NCBI GenBank assembly: GCA_963726405.1
Contig: CAVSCF010000014.1
Coordinates: 117,777 to 181,776 of the forward strand
DNA length: 64,000 nt
Source of the DNA: JAOUJD01 sp963726405
GTDB lineage: Bacteria; Pseudomonadota; Gammaproteobacteria; Burkholderiales; Burkholderiaceae_F
Direction of reading: 5' to 3'
Shown piece by piece: positions 1-8,231 of the stretch (position 1 is its first letter; each line of letters opens with the position of its first letter). A program made the position numbers and the translations under genes. A model generated the notes under the pieces. The model made no database searches, had not been told where the DNA came from, and saw nothing but the letters and a program-made list of their open reading frames with translations.

Positions 1-1
1 C

Positions 2-157
2 CTCGCCGCCTATGCGCCCTACAAGCAACACGTGCATCGCATCCTGACCGACCTCACCTGGCCGTGGGTCATCGGCTTCCGCCGTCCGCCGTACTGGCTC
101 AACTGGTGGCAGTACGTGGACATCGACACCGCCCAGCGGGCGAAGGCGATCCAATGA
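2..157 (+). CDS. ABC transporter substrate-binding protein (family 5), C-terminal fragment
   Basis: Only the last 51 codons are in the window; the gene begins upstream. The frame ends with a tract rich in aromatic residues (PYWLNWWQYVDIDTAQRAK) that is almost the same as the C-terminus of the next gene, so this is the first of three tandem paralogues of the extracytoplasmic solute-binding protein family 5 (oligopeptide/dipeptide type). Its TGA overlaps the ATG of the next copy (ATGA), which indicates translational coupling. The substrate cannot be read from the sequence. Confidence 0.85.
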   Translation, partial: LAAYAPYKQHVHRILTDLTWPWVIGFRRPPYWLNWWQYVDIDTAQRAKAIQ

Positions 158-1974
158 GCCGGCGCGACTTCCTGCGTGCGACCCTGGGGGCCGGCGTCCT
201 CGGCGCGGTCGGCGCCCCAGCCGGCCAGGTGCACGCCGCCGACGGCAAGAAGGTGTTGCGCTACGCCTTCCTCATCGCGGAGACCGGCTTCGACCCGGCG
301 CAGGTCATCGACCTGTATTCCCACATCATCTGTTCGCACATCTTCGACAGCCCGTACACCTACGACCACCTCGCACGGCCGTTCAAGATCAAGCCCAACA
401 CGGCCGCGGCGATGCCCGAGTCGTCGGCGGATTTCCGGACCTGGACGGTGCGCCTGCGGCCGGGCATCTTCTTCGACGATGACCCGGCTTTCAGCGGCAA
501 GCGGCGCGAACTCGTGGCCGAGGACTACCTGTACGCGCTGAAGCGGGTGTTCGATCCGCGCTGGAAGTCGCCGGGATACGCAACGGCCTCGGAGCTCAAG
601 ATCCGCGGACTGGAGGAACTGCGCACGGCCAGCGTCAAGAACCGCACTCCGTTCCCGTACGACATCCCGGTCGAGGGCCTCGCCGCGCCCGACCGCTACA
701 CGCTGCAGTTGCGGCTCGAGGATCCACAGCCGCGCCTGCTGCAGTTCCTTGCCGGCGATCTGCTGGGCGCGATGGCGCGCGAGGTGGTCGAGCGCTACGG
801 CGACGACATCATGGGCCACCCGGTCGGCACCGGGCCTTTCCGGCTGGTCGAGTGGCGACGGTCGTCCCGCATGGTCTTCGAGCGCAATCCGAACTACCGG
901 GAACACTTCTACGATGCCGAGCCCAACGCCGACGACGCCGAAGGACAGGCCTTGGTGCAGCGGTTCCGCGGCCGGAAGCTGCCGATGGTGGACCGGGTCG
1001 AGGTATCGGTGATCGAGGAAGCGCAACCCCGCTGGCTCTCGTTCCTCAACAAGCAGCAGGACCTGCAGGAGCGACTTCCGAACGAATTCATCAACGTCGC
1101 CGCTCCCAACAACAAGCTCGCGCCGAATCTTGCGAAGCAGGGAATCCAGCTGTACCAGGTGCCTGCCTCCGACGTCACCTCGACCATCTTCAACATGGAA
1201 GATCCGGTGGTGGGCGGCTACACGCCGGAGAAGGTTGCGCTCCGTCGCGCACTCGCGCTCGGCATGAATGTCAACAAGGAAATCCGGCTGGCGCGACGCA
1301 ACCAGGCGATCCCGGCGCAGTCCGGACTGGCACCGATGACGTACGGCTACAGCGAAGACTTCCGCAGCGAGAACGGCCGATACGACCTCGCGGCAGCCAA
1401 GGCGCTGCTCGACACGTACGGCTACGTCGACCGCGACGGCGACGGCTGGCGCGAAATGCCGGACGGCAAGCCGCTGACCCTCCTGTGGTCGACGGAGCCG
1501 TCGCAGACCAGCCGGCAACTCGACGAACTGCGCCGCGCGGACATGGAAGCGCTCGGCGTTCGTGTCGACTTCCGTCCGGCGAAGTGGCCGGAAAACATGA
1601 AGAACATGCGGGCGGGCAAGCTGATGATGTGGACCATCGGGTCCTCTTCCGCCGCCCCGGACGGCCAGCCCACGTTCGACAACTGTGCGTCGATCCACTA
1701 CGGTGGCCAGAACCTCGCGCGCTTCAAGAACGAGAAATTCGACGCGCTCTACGCGCGGATGACCGGCATGCCCGACGGTGAAGAACGGCTCGGCGTGTTC
1801 CGCGAGGCGGTGCGGCTCATGGTCGCGTACATGCCGTACAAGTTCCACGTCCACCGCATCCTCACCGACCTGACCCAGCCGTGGCTGCACGGGTACCGAC
1901 GCGCGCCTTACTGGCTGACGTGGTGGCAGTACGTGGACATCGACACCGCGGAGCAGGCAAAGGCGATCGCGTGA
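154..1974 (+). CDS. Tat-exported ABC transporter substrate-binding protein, family 5 (peptide/nickel type)
   Basis: A 606-residue periplasmic solute-binding protein. The chosen ATG overlaps the previous stop and places a twin-arginine motif (SRRDFLR) at residues 2-8, followed by an Ala/Gly-rich hydrophobic stretch ending near VHAADG, as expected for Tat export. The mature part has the layout of the SBP_bac_5 family: an early region with ETGFDPAQ, a middle region with GTGPFRL, and a C-terminal lobe with AKALLDTYGYVDRDGDGWRE. An open frame extends 90 bases upstream but lies inside the previous gene and lacks the Tat signal. Neighbouring copies suggest paralogues made by tandem duplication. Permease and ATPase genes are not in view. 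Confidence 0.9.
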   Translation: MSRRDFLRATLGAGVLGAVGAPAGQVHAADGKKVLRYAFLIAETGFDPAQVIDLYSHIICSHIFDSPYTYDHLARPFKIKPNTAAAMPESSADFRTWTVRLRPGIFFDDDPAFSGKRRELVAEDYLYALKRVFDPRWKSPGYATASELKIRGLEELRTASVKNRTPFPYDIPVEGLAAPDRYTLQLRLEDPQPRLLQFLAGDLLGAMAREVVERYGDDIMGHPVGTGPFRLVEWRRSSRMVFERNPNYREHFYDAEPNADDAEGQALVQRFRGRKLPMVDRVEVSVIEEAQPRWLSFLNKQQDLQERLPNEFINVAAPNNKLAPNLAKQGIQLYQVPASDVTSTIFNMEDPVVGGYTPEKVALRRALALGMNVNKEIRLARRNQAIPAQSGLAPMTYGYSEDFRSENGRYDLAAAKALLDTYGYVDRDGDGWREMPDGKPLTLLWSTEPSQTSRQLDELRRADMEALGVRVDFRPAKWPENMKNMRAGKLMMWTIGSSSAAPDGQPTFDNCASIHYGGQNLARFKNEKFDALYARMTGMPDGEERLGVFREAVRLMVAYMPYKFHVHRILTDLTQPWLHGYRRAPYWLTWWQYVDIDTAEQAKAIA

Positions 1975-3776
1975 GCCGGCGGGATTTCCTGCGCGGATCG
2001 GCGGCCCTCGCTTCCGCCGCCGCGATCCTGCCGCGTGCTTCGCGCGCGCAGGACGGCAAGAAAGTGTTTCGGTGGGCGTTCAACGCCGCCGAAACCGGTT
2101 TCGACCCGGCGCAGGTCTCCGACCTCTATTCGAACTACGTGATCTCGAACATCATCGAGGCGCCCCTGCAGTACGACTACCTCGCGCGACCGGCCGTCAT
2201 CCGCCCGCGCACCGCAGCCGACATGCCGGCGGTCTCGGGCGATTTCCGCGAGGTCACGGTCCGCATACGGCCCGGCATCTTCTTCCAGGACGATCCGGCG
2301 TTCAAAGGCCAGCGGCGCGAACTGACCGCGGCCGATTACGTCTACCAGTTCAAGCGGGTCGTCGATCCCCGCTGGAAGAGCCCCGCCTACCCCTCGATCG
2401 AAACCGCGCAGGTGCTCGGCGTCGCCGGGTTGCGCAAGGAAGCCCAGGCCACCGGCAAGTTCGATTACGACCGCGAGATCGAAGGCATCCGCACCCTCGA
2501 CCGCTACACCTTCCAGATCCGCCTCGCGGAACCGAGCCCGCGCTTTCACGAAGGCCTCACGGATGCCCGCGTGTTCGGCGGCGTGGCGCGCGAGGTGGTC
2601 GAGGCGTATGGCAACGACATCATGGCCCACCCGGTGGGCACGGGCCCGTTCAAGCTTGCCCAGTGGAAGCGCTCCTCGTTCATCGCGCTCGAGCGCAACG
2701 AGGGATTCCGCGAGGAGTTCTACGACGCGCAGCCGCCGGAGAACGACCCCGGAGCACAGGCGATCCTGAAGCGCCTCAGGGGCCGCCGCCTGCCCCTGGT
2801 GGACCGGGTCGAACTGTCGATCATCGAGGAAAGCCAGCCGCGCTGGCTCGCGTTCCTCAACGCCGAGCAGGACACGGTCAACGTGCCGCTGGAGTTCATC
2901 AACATCGCGGCGCCGGGCGGCCGGATCGCGCCGGCCCTGCGCAAGAAGGGCCTCGAACTCGACCGCATCATCAATCCGGATGTCGTCGTCACCTACTTCA
3001 ACATGGACGACCCCGTGATCGGCGGCTACACACCCGAGAAGGTGGCCCTGCGCCGCGCGATCAGCCTCGGCTACGACGTGCAGGAAGAAATCCGCCTCAT
3101 TCGGCGCGGCTCGATGGTGCCGGCGCAGTCGCAGGTCCCGCCGCTGACGACCGGCTACGACCCGGCGTTCGTCAGCGAGATGAGCCGGTTCGACCGCGCG
3201 GCGGCACGCGCGCTGCTGGACACCTACGGATACGTGGATCGCGACGGCGACGGCTGGCGCGAACAGCCCGACGGGTCGCCGCTGGTACTGGACTTCGCGA
3301 CCGAATCGAGCCAGCTCGACCGCGCCTTCAACGAATTGTGGAAACGCCACCTCGACGCACTCGGCCTGCAGGTGCGCTTCCGCGTGAACCAATGGCCGGA
3401 GAACATGAAGGCCGCGCGCGCGGGCAAGCTGATGATCTGGCTGCTGGGCTGGTCGGCCGGGTCGTCGGACCCGGACACGTTTCTTGCCCTCGGCCACAGT
3501 CGGAACATCGGCGGCTCGAACGTGGCCCGCTTCAGGCACGCCGAGTACGACCGCCTGTACGACCAGCAACGGCAGATGCCGGATGGCGCCGAGCGGATGG
3601 CCGTGATCCGCGAGATGAAGCGTATCTTCAATGCCTACATGCCTTACAAGATCCATGGCCATCGTTACGTGAACGACGTCTCGCACCCATGGCTCGTCGG
3701 TTACCGGCGACATCCGTTCGCGCGGGACTTCTTCAAGTACGTCGACATCGACCTGGCGGTCCGACGCTCGGCATGA
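1971..3776 (+). CDS. Tat-exported ABC transporter substrate-binding protein, family 5, third tandem copy
   Basis: A 601-residue paralogue of the previous gene. The likely start is GTG at 1971, overlapping the preceding stop as GTGA, because it puts SRRDFLR at residues 2-8 followed by an Ala-rich signal and an ASRAQDGKK cleavage region. Internal landmarks (ETGFDPAQ, GTGPFKL, GYTPEKVALRRA, DTYGYVDRDGDGWRE) match those of the upstream copy. The C-terminus differs more (HPFARDFFKYVDIDLA), so the copies are not recent identical duplicates. The three genes appear to form one translationally coupled unit. Confidence 0.9.
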   Translation: MSRRDFLRGSAALASAAAILPRASRAQDGKKVFRWAFNAAETGFDPAQVSDLYSNYVISNIIEAPLQYDYLARPAVIRPRTAADMPAVSGDFREVTVRIRPGIFFQDDPAFKGQRRELTAADYVYQFKRVVDPRWKSPAYPSIETAQVLGVAGLRKEAQATGKFDYDREIEGIRTLDRYTFQIRLAEPSPRFHEGLTDARVFGGVAREVVEAYGNDIMAHPVGTGPFKLAQWKRSSFIALERNEGFREEFYDAQPPENDPGAQAILKRLRGRRLPLVDRVELSIIEESQPRWLAFLNAEQDTVNVPLEFINIAAPGGRIAPALRKKGLELDRIINPDVVVTYFNMDDPVIGGYTPEKVALRRAISLGYDVQEEIRLIRRGSMVPAQSQVPPLTTGYDPAFVSEMSRFDRAAARALLDTYGYVDRDGDGWREQPDGSPLVLDFATESSQLDRAFNELWKRHLDALGLQVRFRVNQWPENMKAARAGKLMIWLLGWSAGSSDPDTFLALGHSRNIGGSNVARFRHAEYDRLYDQQRQMPDGAERMAVIREMKRIFNAYMPYKIHGHRYVNDVSHPWLVGYRRHPFARDFFKYVDIDLAVRRSA

Positions 3777-3803
3777 CCGCGGATCGAGAAGGCCTCCACT
3801 GAC

Positions 3804-4730
3804 ATGCTTGCGCGTTACCTGAGAGTCGGCCAGGTCATCCAAGTGCTCGCGGCCATCGTGCTGGCCCGGGCGCTGGTGCTCGCCGACGTTCCGTTATGGC
3901 TCGCCGTGCTTGCGGGCGCCCTGCTGCCGCTGGCCGTGCAAGGCGTGCCGCTGGCCATCGAGTTCGTTACCGGTGCGCTGCTCGACCGACGTCCCTTGGC
4001 GCGGATCGGCCTGTTCCGCCTGGTCGCCATCTGGTGGGTCGAAACCTGGCGCTCATGCGTCCTCTTCAACATCGACCAGCCGTGGCGCGCCGGCTTTCCG
4101 GAGCGTCCGCTGGTCCGCGATCCGTCGCGGCCGACGGTGCTCCTGATCCACGGCTACATGTGCAACCGGGCGGCATGGCGATACTGGCTGCACGACGGCA
4201 TGCCGGCCCGCTGGAACGTGGCGACGGTCAACCTCGAACCGGTCTTCGGTCCGGTGGAGCGCTATGCGGAAGTGATTCATGGTGCGGTCGAAAAGCTCCG
4301 CGCCGCCACGGGCGCCGAGCGCATCACGCTGGTGTGCCACAGCATGGGAGGACTGGCCGCGCGCACCTACCTGCGCCGTCACGGCCGGCATGCGGTCCAG
4401 CGGGTGATCACCATCGACACCCCGCACCACGGAACCCTCTTCGCCACGCTCGGACACGGCCCCAACGCCCGCCAGATGCGCAACGCCGGCGAGTTCGTTC
4501 GCGAACTCGGGCGCGACGACGAGCCGGTCGACTTCGTCTGTTTCGCCAGCCAGCACGACAACCTCATCGTGCCGCGGAACAACCAGGTCCTCGGCCGCGC
4601 CGAAGCGGTGTGGTTCGAGCAGATCGGCCATCTTGCGATGCTCGCGAGCGACGAGGTGCTGGCGCGACTGATCGAGGTGGTCGAGCGGCCCGCGCAGGTG
4701 CCGATTGCGGCCGCCGAGGCCGTCGCCTGA
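3804..4730 (+). CDS. alpha/beta-hydrolase, lipase/esterase-like
   Basis: A 308-residue protein with one or two hydrophobic segments in the first 65 residues, so probably attached to the inner membrane. The catalytic part begins at LLIHGYMCNRAAW (oxyanion-hole HG), carries the nucleophile elbow CHSMGG with Ser about residue 180, an Asp candidate in the stretch QHDNLIVPRNN and a His candidate in EQIGHLAML. This fits the triacylglycerol lipase/PGAP1-like branch of the alpha/beta-hydrolase fold. It starts 27 bases after the binding-protein tandem and may be the end of that transcript. The substrate is unknown. Confidence 0.8.
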   Translation: MLARYLRVGQVIQVLAAIVLARALVLADVPLWLAVLAGALLPLAVQGVPLAIEFVTGALLDRRPLARIGLFRLVAIWWVETWRSCVLFNIDQPWRAGFPERPLVRDPSRPTVLLIHGYMCNRAAWRYWLHDGMPARWNVATVNLEPVFGPVERYAEVIHGAVEKLRAATGAERITLVCHSMGGLAARTYLRRHGRHAVQRVITIDTPHHGTLFATLGHGPNARQMRNAGEFVRELGRDDEPVDFVCFASQHDNLIVPRNNQVLGRAEAVWFEQIGHLAMLASDEVLARLIEVVERPAQVPIAAAEAVA

Positions 4731-4761
4731 ACGGCGCCTTCGGCCTTCGCGCGGCGCAGGT

Positions 4762-5031
4762 TCAGCGGTAGTACGCCTCGACCTTGCCTTTCAGCTTGAG
4801 CAGCAGCGGCTGGCCGCGGCGATCGAGCGCCTTGCCCGCGGCCACCTTCACCCAGCCCTCGCTGATGCAATATTCCTCGACGTCCGAACGCTCCCTGTCG
4901 TTGAAGCGAACGCCGATGTCGTGCTCGAGCACGGCGGCGTTGTGGTACGGGCTCTTCGGATCGACGGCCAGGTGATCCGGCAGCGGCGGCTTGCCGGAGG
5001 CTTCTTCCGGCTTGCCGGAGACTTCTTCCAT
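4762..5031 (-). CDS. DUF3297 family protein
   Basis: An 89-residue protein recognisable as DUF3297, a short family widespread in proteobacteria. Visible family landmarks are LPDHLAVDPKSP, EHDIGVRFND, DVEEYCISEGWVKV and a C-terminal KGKVEAYYR. The function of the family is unknown. The N-terminus has a small duplicated tract (EEVSGKP/EEASGKP), encoded by a near-identical 20-base direct repeat close to the start. It converges with the upstream hydrolase gene. Confidence 0.88.
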   Translation of the reverse strand: MEEVSGKPEEASGKPPLPDHLAVDPKSPYHNAAVLEHDIGVRFNDRERSDVEEYCISEGWVKVAAGKALDRRGQPLLLKLKGKVEAYYR

Positions 5032-5113
5032 TCAACCTTCCCCTTGCTCAGGACAGGGCGCGGGAACGCCGTTCCCGCCCCTTGAAGACTGCCTTCGTAC
5101 GGTGCAGCGGATC

Positions 5114-7120
5114 CTAGAAATGGATCCCGCGCATCAGGTTCGCGAACGCGATCTGGTCCGCGGACGCCTTGACCTTCTCCCCTTCCTTCCCGCCCTTGGC
5201 GGCGTCGGAATCCGGGAACATGCGGAAGGTGGTGTTCATCACGATCTGCGCGACGCGTGGCGCGAGCGCGTGCAGCACGGCGCCGAAGATGCCGAGGCGC
5301 GTGGCGATGCGCACCGGCTTGTAGACGATCGCGCGCACGATGAGATCGGCGGCTTCGTCGGGCGACAGCGTCGGCACGTTCTGGTAGAGCTTGGTGGGCG
5401 CGATCATCGGCGTGCGCACCAGCGGCATGTTGATCGTGGTGAACTTGACGCCGACGTCGGCGAACTCCGAGGACGCGCACGCGGTCCACGCATCGAGCGC
5501 GGCCTTCGAGGCGACGTAGGCCGAGAAGCGCGGCGCGTTGGTCAGCACCCCGATGGACGAGATGTTGATCACGTGGCCCCGCCGCTTCGCGCTCATGTGA
5601 GGCATCAAGCCCATGGTCATCCGAAGCGCGCCGAAATAGTTGACCTGCATCGTGCGTTCGAAGTCGTGCATGCGGTCGTAGCTCGACTCGATGCCGCGGC
5701 GGATCGAGCGGCCGGCGTTGTTGACGAGGAAGTCCGCCCCGCCGAAGGTCTCGATGATCCACGTGGTGGCGCGGTCCACGCCCTCGTTGCTGGCGAGGTC
5801 GGCCGAGTGCGTCACCACCTGTCCGCGGTTCTCGTTCTTGCCGAGCGCTTCCTCGATCTCCTTCCTGGCGCTGGCGAGCTTTTCCTCGTCACGCGCGATC
5901 AGCACGGTGATGGCGCCGGCTTTGGCGATCTTGTGCGCCGCCGCCAGGCCGATGCCCGACGAGCCGCCGGTGATCACCACCACCTTGCCCTGGACCTGAC
6001 CCTTCAGAGTGCGGTCGATGAACAGATCCGGATCGAGATTGCGTTCCCAGTAGTCCCACAGCCGGTACGCGTAGTCCTCGAGCCGCGGGCACTCGATCTT
6101 CGTGCCCTTCAGCGCGGCGGTGGTCTCGCGCGCGTCGAAGCGGGTCGGGTAGTTGACGAACGTAAGGATGTCGTCCGGGACGCCCAGGTCCTTCATGACG
6201 GCGTTCTTGATGCGCCGGACCGGCGTCAGCGCGAGCATGCCCTTCTTGAGGCTGTTCGGGATGAAGCCGAGCAGCGCCGCGTTGACGCGCAGCGAGAACT
6301 GCGGCGCGTGCGCGGCGCGGGCGAAGATGTTCAGGATGTCGCCGACGCGGTACGGAGTCGGATCGACCAGGTGGAAGGCCTTGCCGTCCAGGTCCTTCTT
6401 GTGCGCGATGTGATCGATGGCATCGACGACGAAGTCGACCGGCACGATGTTGATGCGGCCGCCCTCGATGCCGATGGCCGGCATCCAGGGCGGCAGGATG
6501 CTGCGCATCCGCTGGATCAGCTTGAAGAAATAGTACGGGCCGTCGATCTTGTCCATCTCGCCCGTCTTGCTGTCGCCGACCACCAGGCCCGGGCGGTACA
6601 CCCGCCACGGCATGTCGGCCTCCTTGCGGACGATCTTCTCGGAGTCGTGCTTGGTGGCGAAGTACGGGTGATCGAGGTTTTCGGCCTCGTCGAACATGTC
6701 CTCGCGGAACACGCCCTCGTACATGCCGGCAGCGGCGATCGACGACACATGCTGGAACACGCCGGCCTTGATCGCGTTGGCAAGCGCCACCGCGTTGCGC
6801 GTGCCGTCGATGTTCGCCACGATCTGGCTTTCGGCATCCGCGCCGAGGTCGTAGACGGCCGCGAGGTGGAAGAAGTGCTTGATCTTGCCTGCGAGCTTCT
6901 TCTGATCGGCCTTCGACACGCCGAGCATCGGCTGGCCGAGGTCGCCCACGACCGGGATCGCGCGGTCTTCGTCGACGCCCCAGTCCTCGAGCAGTGACGG
7001 GATCTTCTCGCGGCTCTCCTGACGCACCAGGAAATAGACCGTGGTGCCGCGCCGCGCCAGCAGTTTCTTGACGAGGCGCCTGCCGATGAAACCCGTGGCG
7101 CCGGTGACGAAGTAAGTCAT
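5114..7120 (-). CDS. two-domain SDR oxidoreductase (extended SDR + classical SDR)
   Basis: A 668-residue fusion. ATG at 7120 is preferred to the upstream codon because it is preceded by an AGGAGA ribosome-binding site and opens directly into the Rossmann motif TGATGFIG. The first half (about 1-365) is an extended SDR/fatty acyl-CoA reductase-like domain with YFATK as its Y-x3-K pair. The second half (about 385-655) is a classical SDR with TGGSSGIG, NNAG, SSIG and YVASK. Both active sites look intact. Acyl reductase chemistry or lipid metabolism is plausible next to a phasin and a patatin, but the substrates cannot be inferred. Confidence 0.85.
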   Translation of the reverse strand: MTYFVTGATGFIGRRLVKKLLARRGTTVYFLVRQESREKIPSLLEDWGVDEDRAIPVVGDLGQPMLGVSKADQKKLAGKIKHFFHLAAVYDLGADAESQIVANIDGTRNAVALANAIKAGVFQHVSSIAAAGMYEGVFREDMFDEAENLDHPYFATKHDSEKIVRKEADMPWRVYRPGLVVGDSKTGEMDKIDGPYYFFKLIQRMRSILPPWMPAIGIEGGRINIVPVDFVVDAIDHIAHKKDLDGKAFHLVDPTPYRVGDILNIFARAAHAPQFSLRVNAALLGFIPNSLKKGMLALTPVRRIKNAVMKDLGVPDDILTFVNYPTRFDARETTAALKGTKIECPRLEDYAYRLWDYWERNLDPDLFIDRTLKGQVQGKVVVITGGSSGIGLAAAHKIAKAGAITVLIARDEEKLASARKEIEEALGKNENRGQVVTHSADLASNEGVDRATTWIIETFGGADFLVNNAGRSIRRGIESSYDRMHDFERTMQVNYFGALRMTMGLMPHMSAKRRGHVINISSIGVLTNAPRFSAYVASKAALDAWTACASSEFADVGVKFTTINMPLVRTPMIAPTKLYQNVPTLSPDEAADLIVRAIVYKPVRIATRLGIFGAVLHALAPRVAQIVMNTTFRMFPDSDAAKGGKEGEKVKASADQIAFANLMRGIHF

Positions 7121-7279
7121 CGGGAAGTCTCCTGGACCGATTGGAATGGTTGTTCTAGTGCTTCGCAAAAGAGTGTAGCCGCTAGAGGCGCGGTTCTAGG
7201 CTTTCGGTTGAGGCGCCCCTCGGCCCGCTCCTAAACTTCGGTCACCCAAGTACTCGAATTCCCGAGGCAAGGAGCCACG

Positions 7280-7759
7280 ATGGTCAAGAAGCTGAAAGCA
7301 ATGGCGAACAAGTCCCGCAGCGAAAGCCAACTCGCCGCCGCCGTGAAGGACTCGGCACAGGAGATCTGGCTGGCCGGCCTTGGCGCTTTCTCCAAGGCGC
7401 AGGAAGAAGGCCAGAAAGTCTTCAAGGCCCTCGTCCGTGAAGGCAGCTCGATCCAGCAACGCACGATGAAGGTCACCGAAGACAAGGTCAACGACGTGAC
7501 GGCAAAAGTTACGAAAGTCGCCGCCGGGCTGCAGAAGCAGGCCAACGGCACATGGGACAAGCTCGAGACCGTGTTCGAGGCCCGCGTCGAGCGCGCCCTG
7601 ACCCGCCTGGGCGTGCCGACCAACAAGGAAATCACGTCGCTCACGAAGCGCGTCGAGGAACTGACCAGGAGCGTGGAGTCGCTGACGCGCGCCCGCCCGG
7701 CCGCGAAGCGCGCCGTCAAGGCCGCCAAGCCGCGCGCCCGCAAGGCCGCCGCCGCCTGA
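7280..7759 (+). CDS. phasin / PhaF-PhaI-type polyhydroxyalkanoate granule-associated protein
   Basis: A 159-residue protein with an N-terminal phasin region (SAQEIWLAGLGAFSKAQEEG, residues about 25-44), a long amphipathic helical middle, and a short Ala/Lys/Arg-rich C-terminal tail (AAKPRARKAAAA) like the DNA-binding tail of PhaF. Phasins coat PHA granules, and PhaF-type tails tether granules to the nucleoid. A strong AAGGAG site precedes the ATG. The gene lies alone between a divergent SDR gene and the patatin gene. The tail is much shorter than in Pseudomonas PhaF. Confidence 0.8.
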   Translation: MVKKLKAMANKSRSESQLAAAVKDSAQEIWLAGLGAFSKAQEEGQKVFKALVREGSSIQQRTMKVTEDKVNDVTAKVTKVAAGLQKQANGTWDKLETVFEARVERALTRLGVPTNKEITSLTKRVEELTRSVESLTRARPAAKRAVKAAKPRARKAAAA

Positions 7760-7777
7760 TTGGGCACCCGGCAGAAC

Positions 7778-7808
7778 AGCCGTTCGGGCGCGGATGTCCC
7801 GGACGGCT
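7778..7808 (+). terminator. imperfect hairpin downstream of the phasin gene
   Basis: An 11-base stem (AGCCGTTCGGG with CCCGGACGGCT, one mismatch) around a 9-base loop lies 19 bases after the phasin stop. No T-run follows, so it is only a possible terminator or 3' stabiliser. Confidence 0.35.
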
Positions 7809-7936
7809 GCCCTGACCCCGTGCGCTGACGGATCGCAACACCTGTCCCGGAAATGGGGATAGGTTGGAAGTGATGCCTGCCATTCCGCGCGCTCGCAACG
7901 GTCGAGGACCGCACAGGTTCTTGCCGGCGCCTCGTT

Positions 7937-8231
7937 TCGGCCTCGCCCTCGCCGGCGGCGGTCGAGCCGCGCCTGCGGCGCGTTCGCCCAAAGGGCGTTC
8001 ATGAACGAACGGACCACCACCGGCCCCAGCGCGACCAAGCACCGTCCGGGTTCGTTGCCGGGTCCACGTATCGGCCTCGCCCTCGCCGGCGGCGGTCGAG
8101 CCGCGCCTGCGGCGCGTTCGCCCAAAGGGCGTTCATGAACGAACGGACCACCACCGGCCCCAGCGCGACCAAGCACCGTCCGGGTTCGTTGCCGGGTCCA
8201 CGTATCGGCCTCGCCCTCGCCGGCGGCGGTC
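7937..8231 (+). repeat. 134-bp tandem duplication spanning the patatin start region
   Basis: Two exact 134-bp copies (7937-8070 and 8071-8204) are followed by the first 27 bases of a third copy (8205-8231) where the intact gene continues. Each full copy contains the start ATG and the first 32 codons of the patatin gene, then leaves that frame into a tract encoding RAAPAARSPKGRS and a stop. Abortive reading frames therefore start at 7873 and 8001. Removing both copies would fuse the ATG at 7873 in frame to the patatin body. It may be a real slippage or recombination product or an assembly artefact. Confidence 0.9.

Noticed and set aside
1908..3842. 644-codon minus-strand open frame
   Set aside because: It is a shadow of the substrate-binding protein gene on the plus strand; its translation is Arg/Val/Asp-rich without family motifs. 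Similar long minus-strand frames at 19-1890, 28960-29982, 34710-36281, 41210-43222 and 44630-47257 were dropped for the same reason.
7873..8138. Short frames starting at 7873 and 8001
   Set aside because: They are abortive products of the 134-bp duplication, ending in RAAPAARSPKGRS, and are described under the repeat, not as genes.
7937..8231. Possible CRISPR or VNTR array
   Set aside because: The unit is 134 bp, copies are contiguous without spacers and no cas genes are present; it is a simple tandem duplication.
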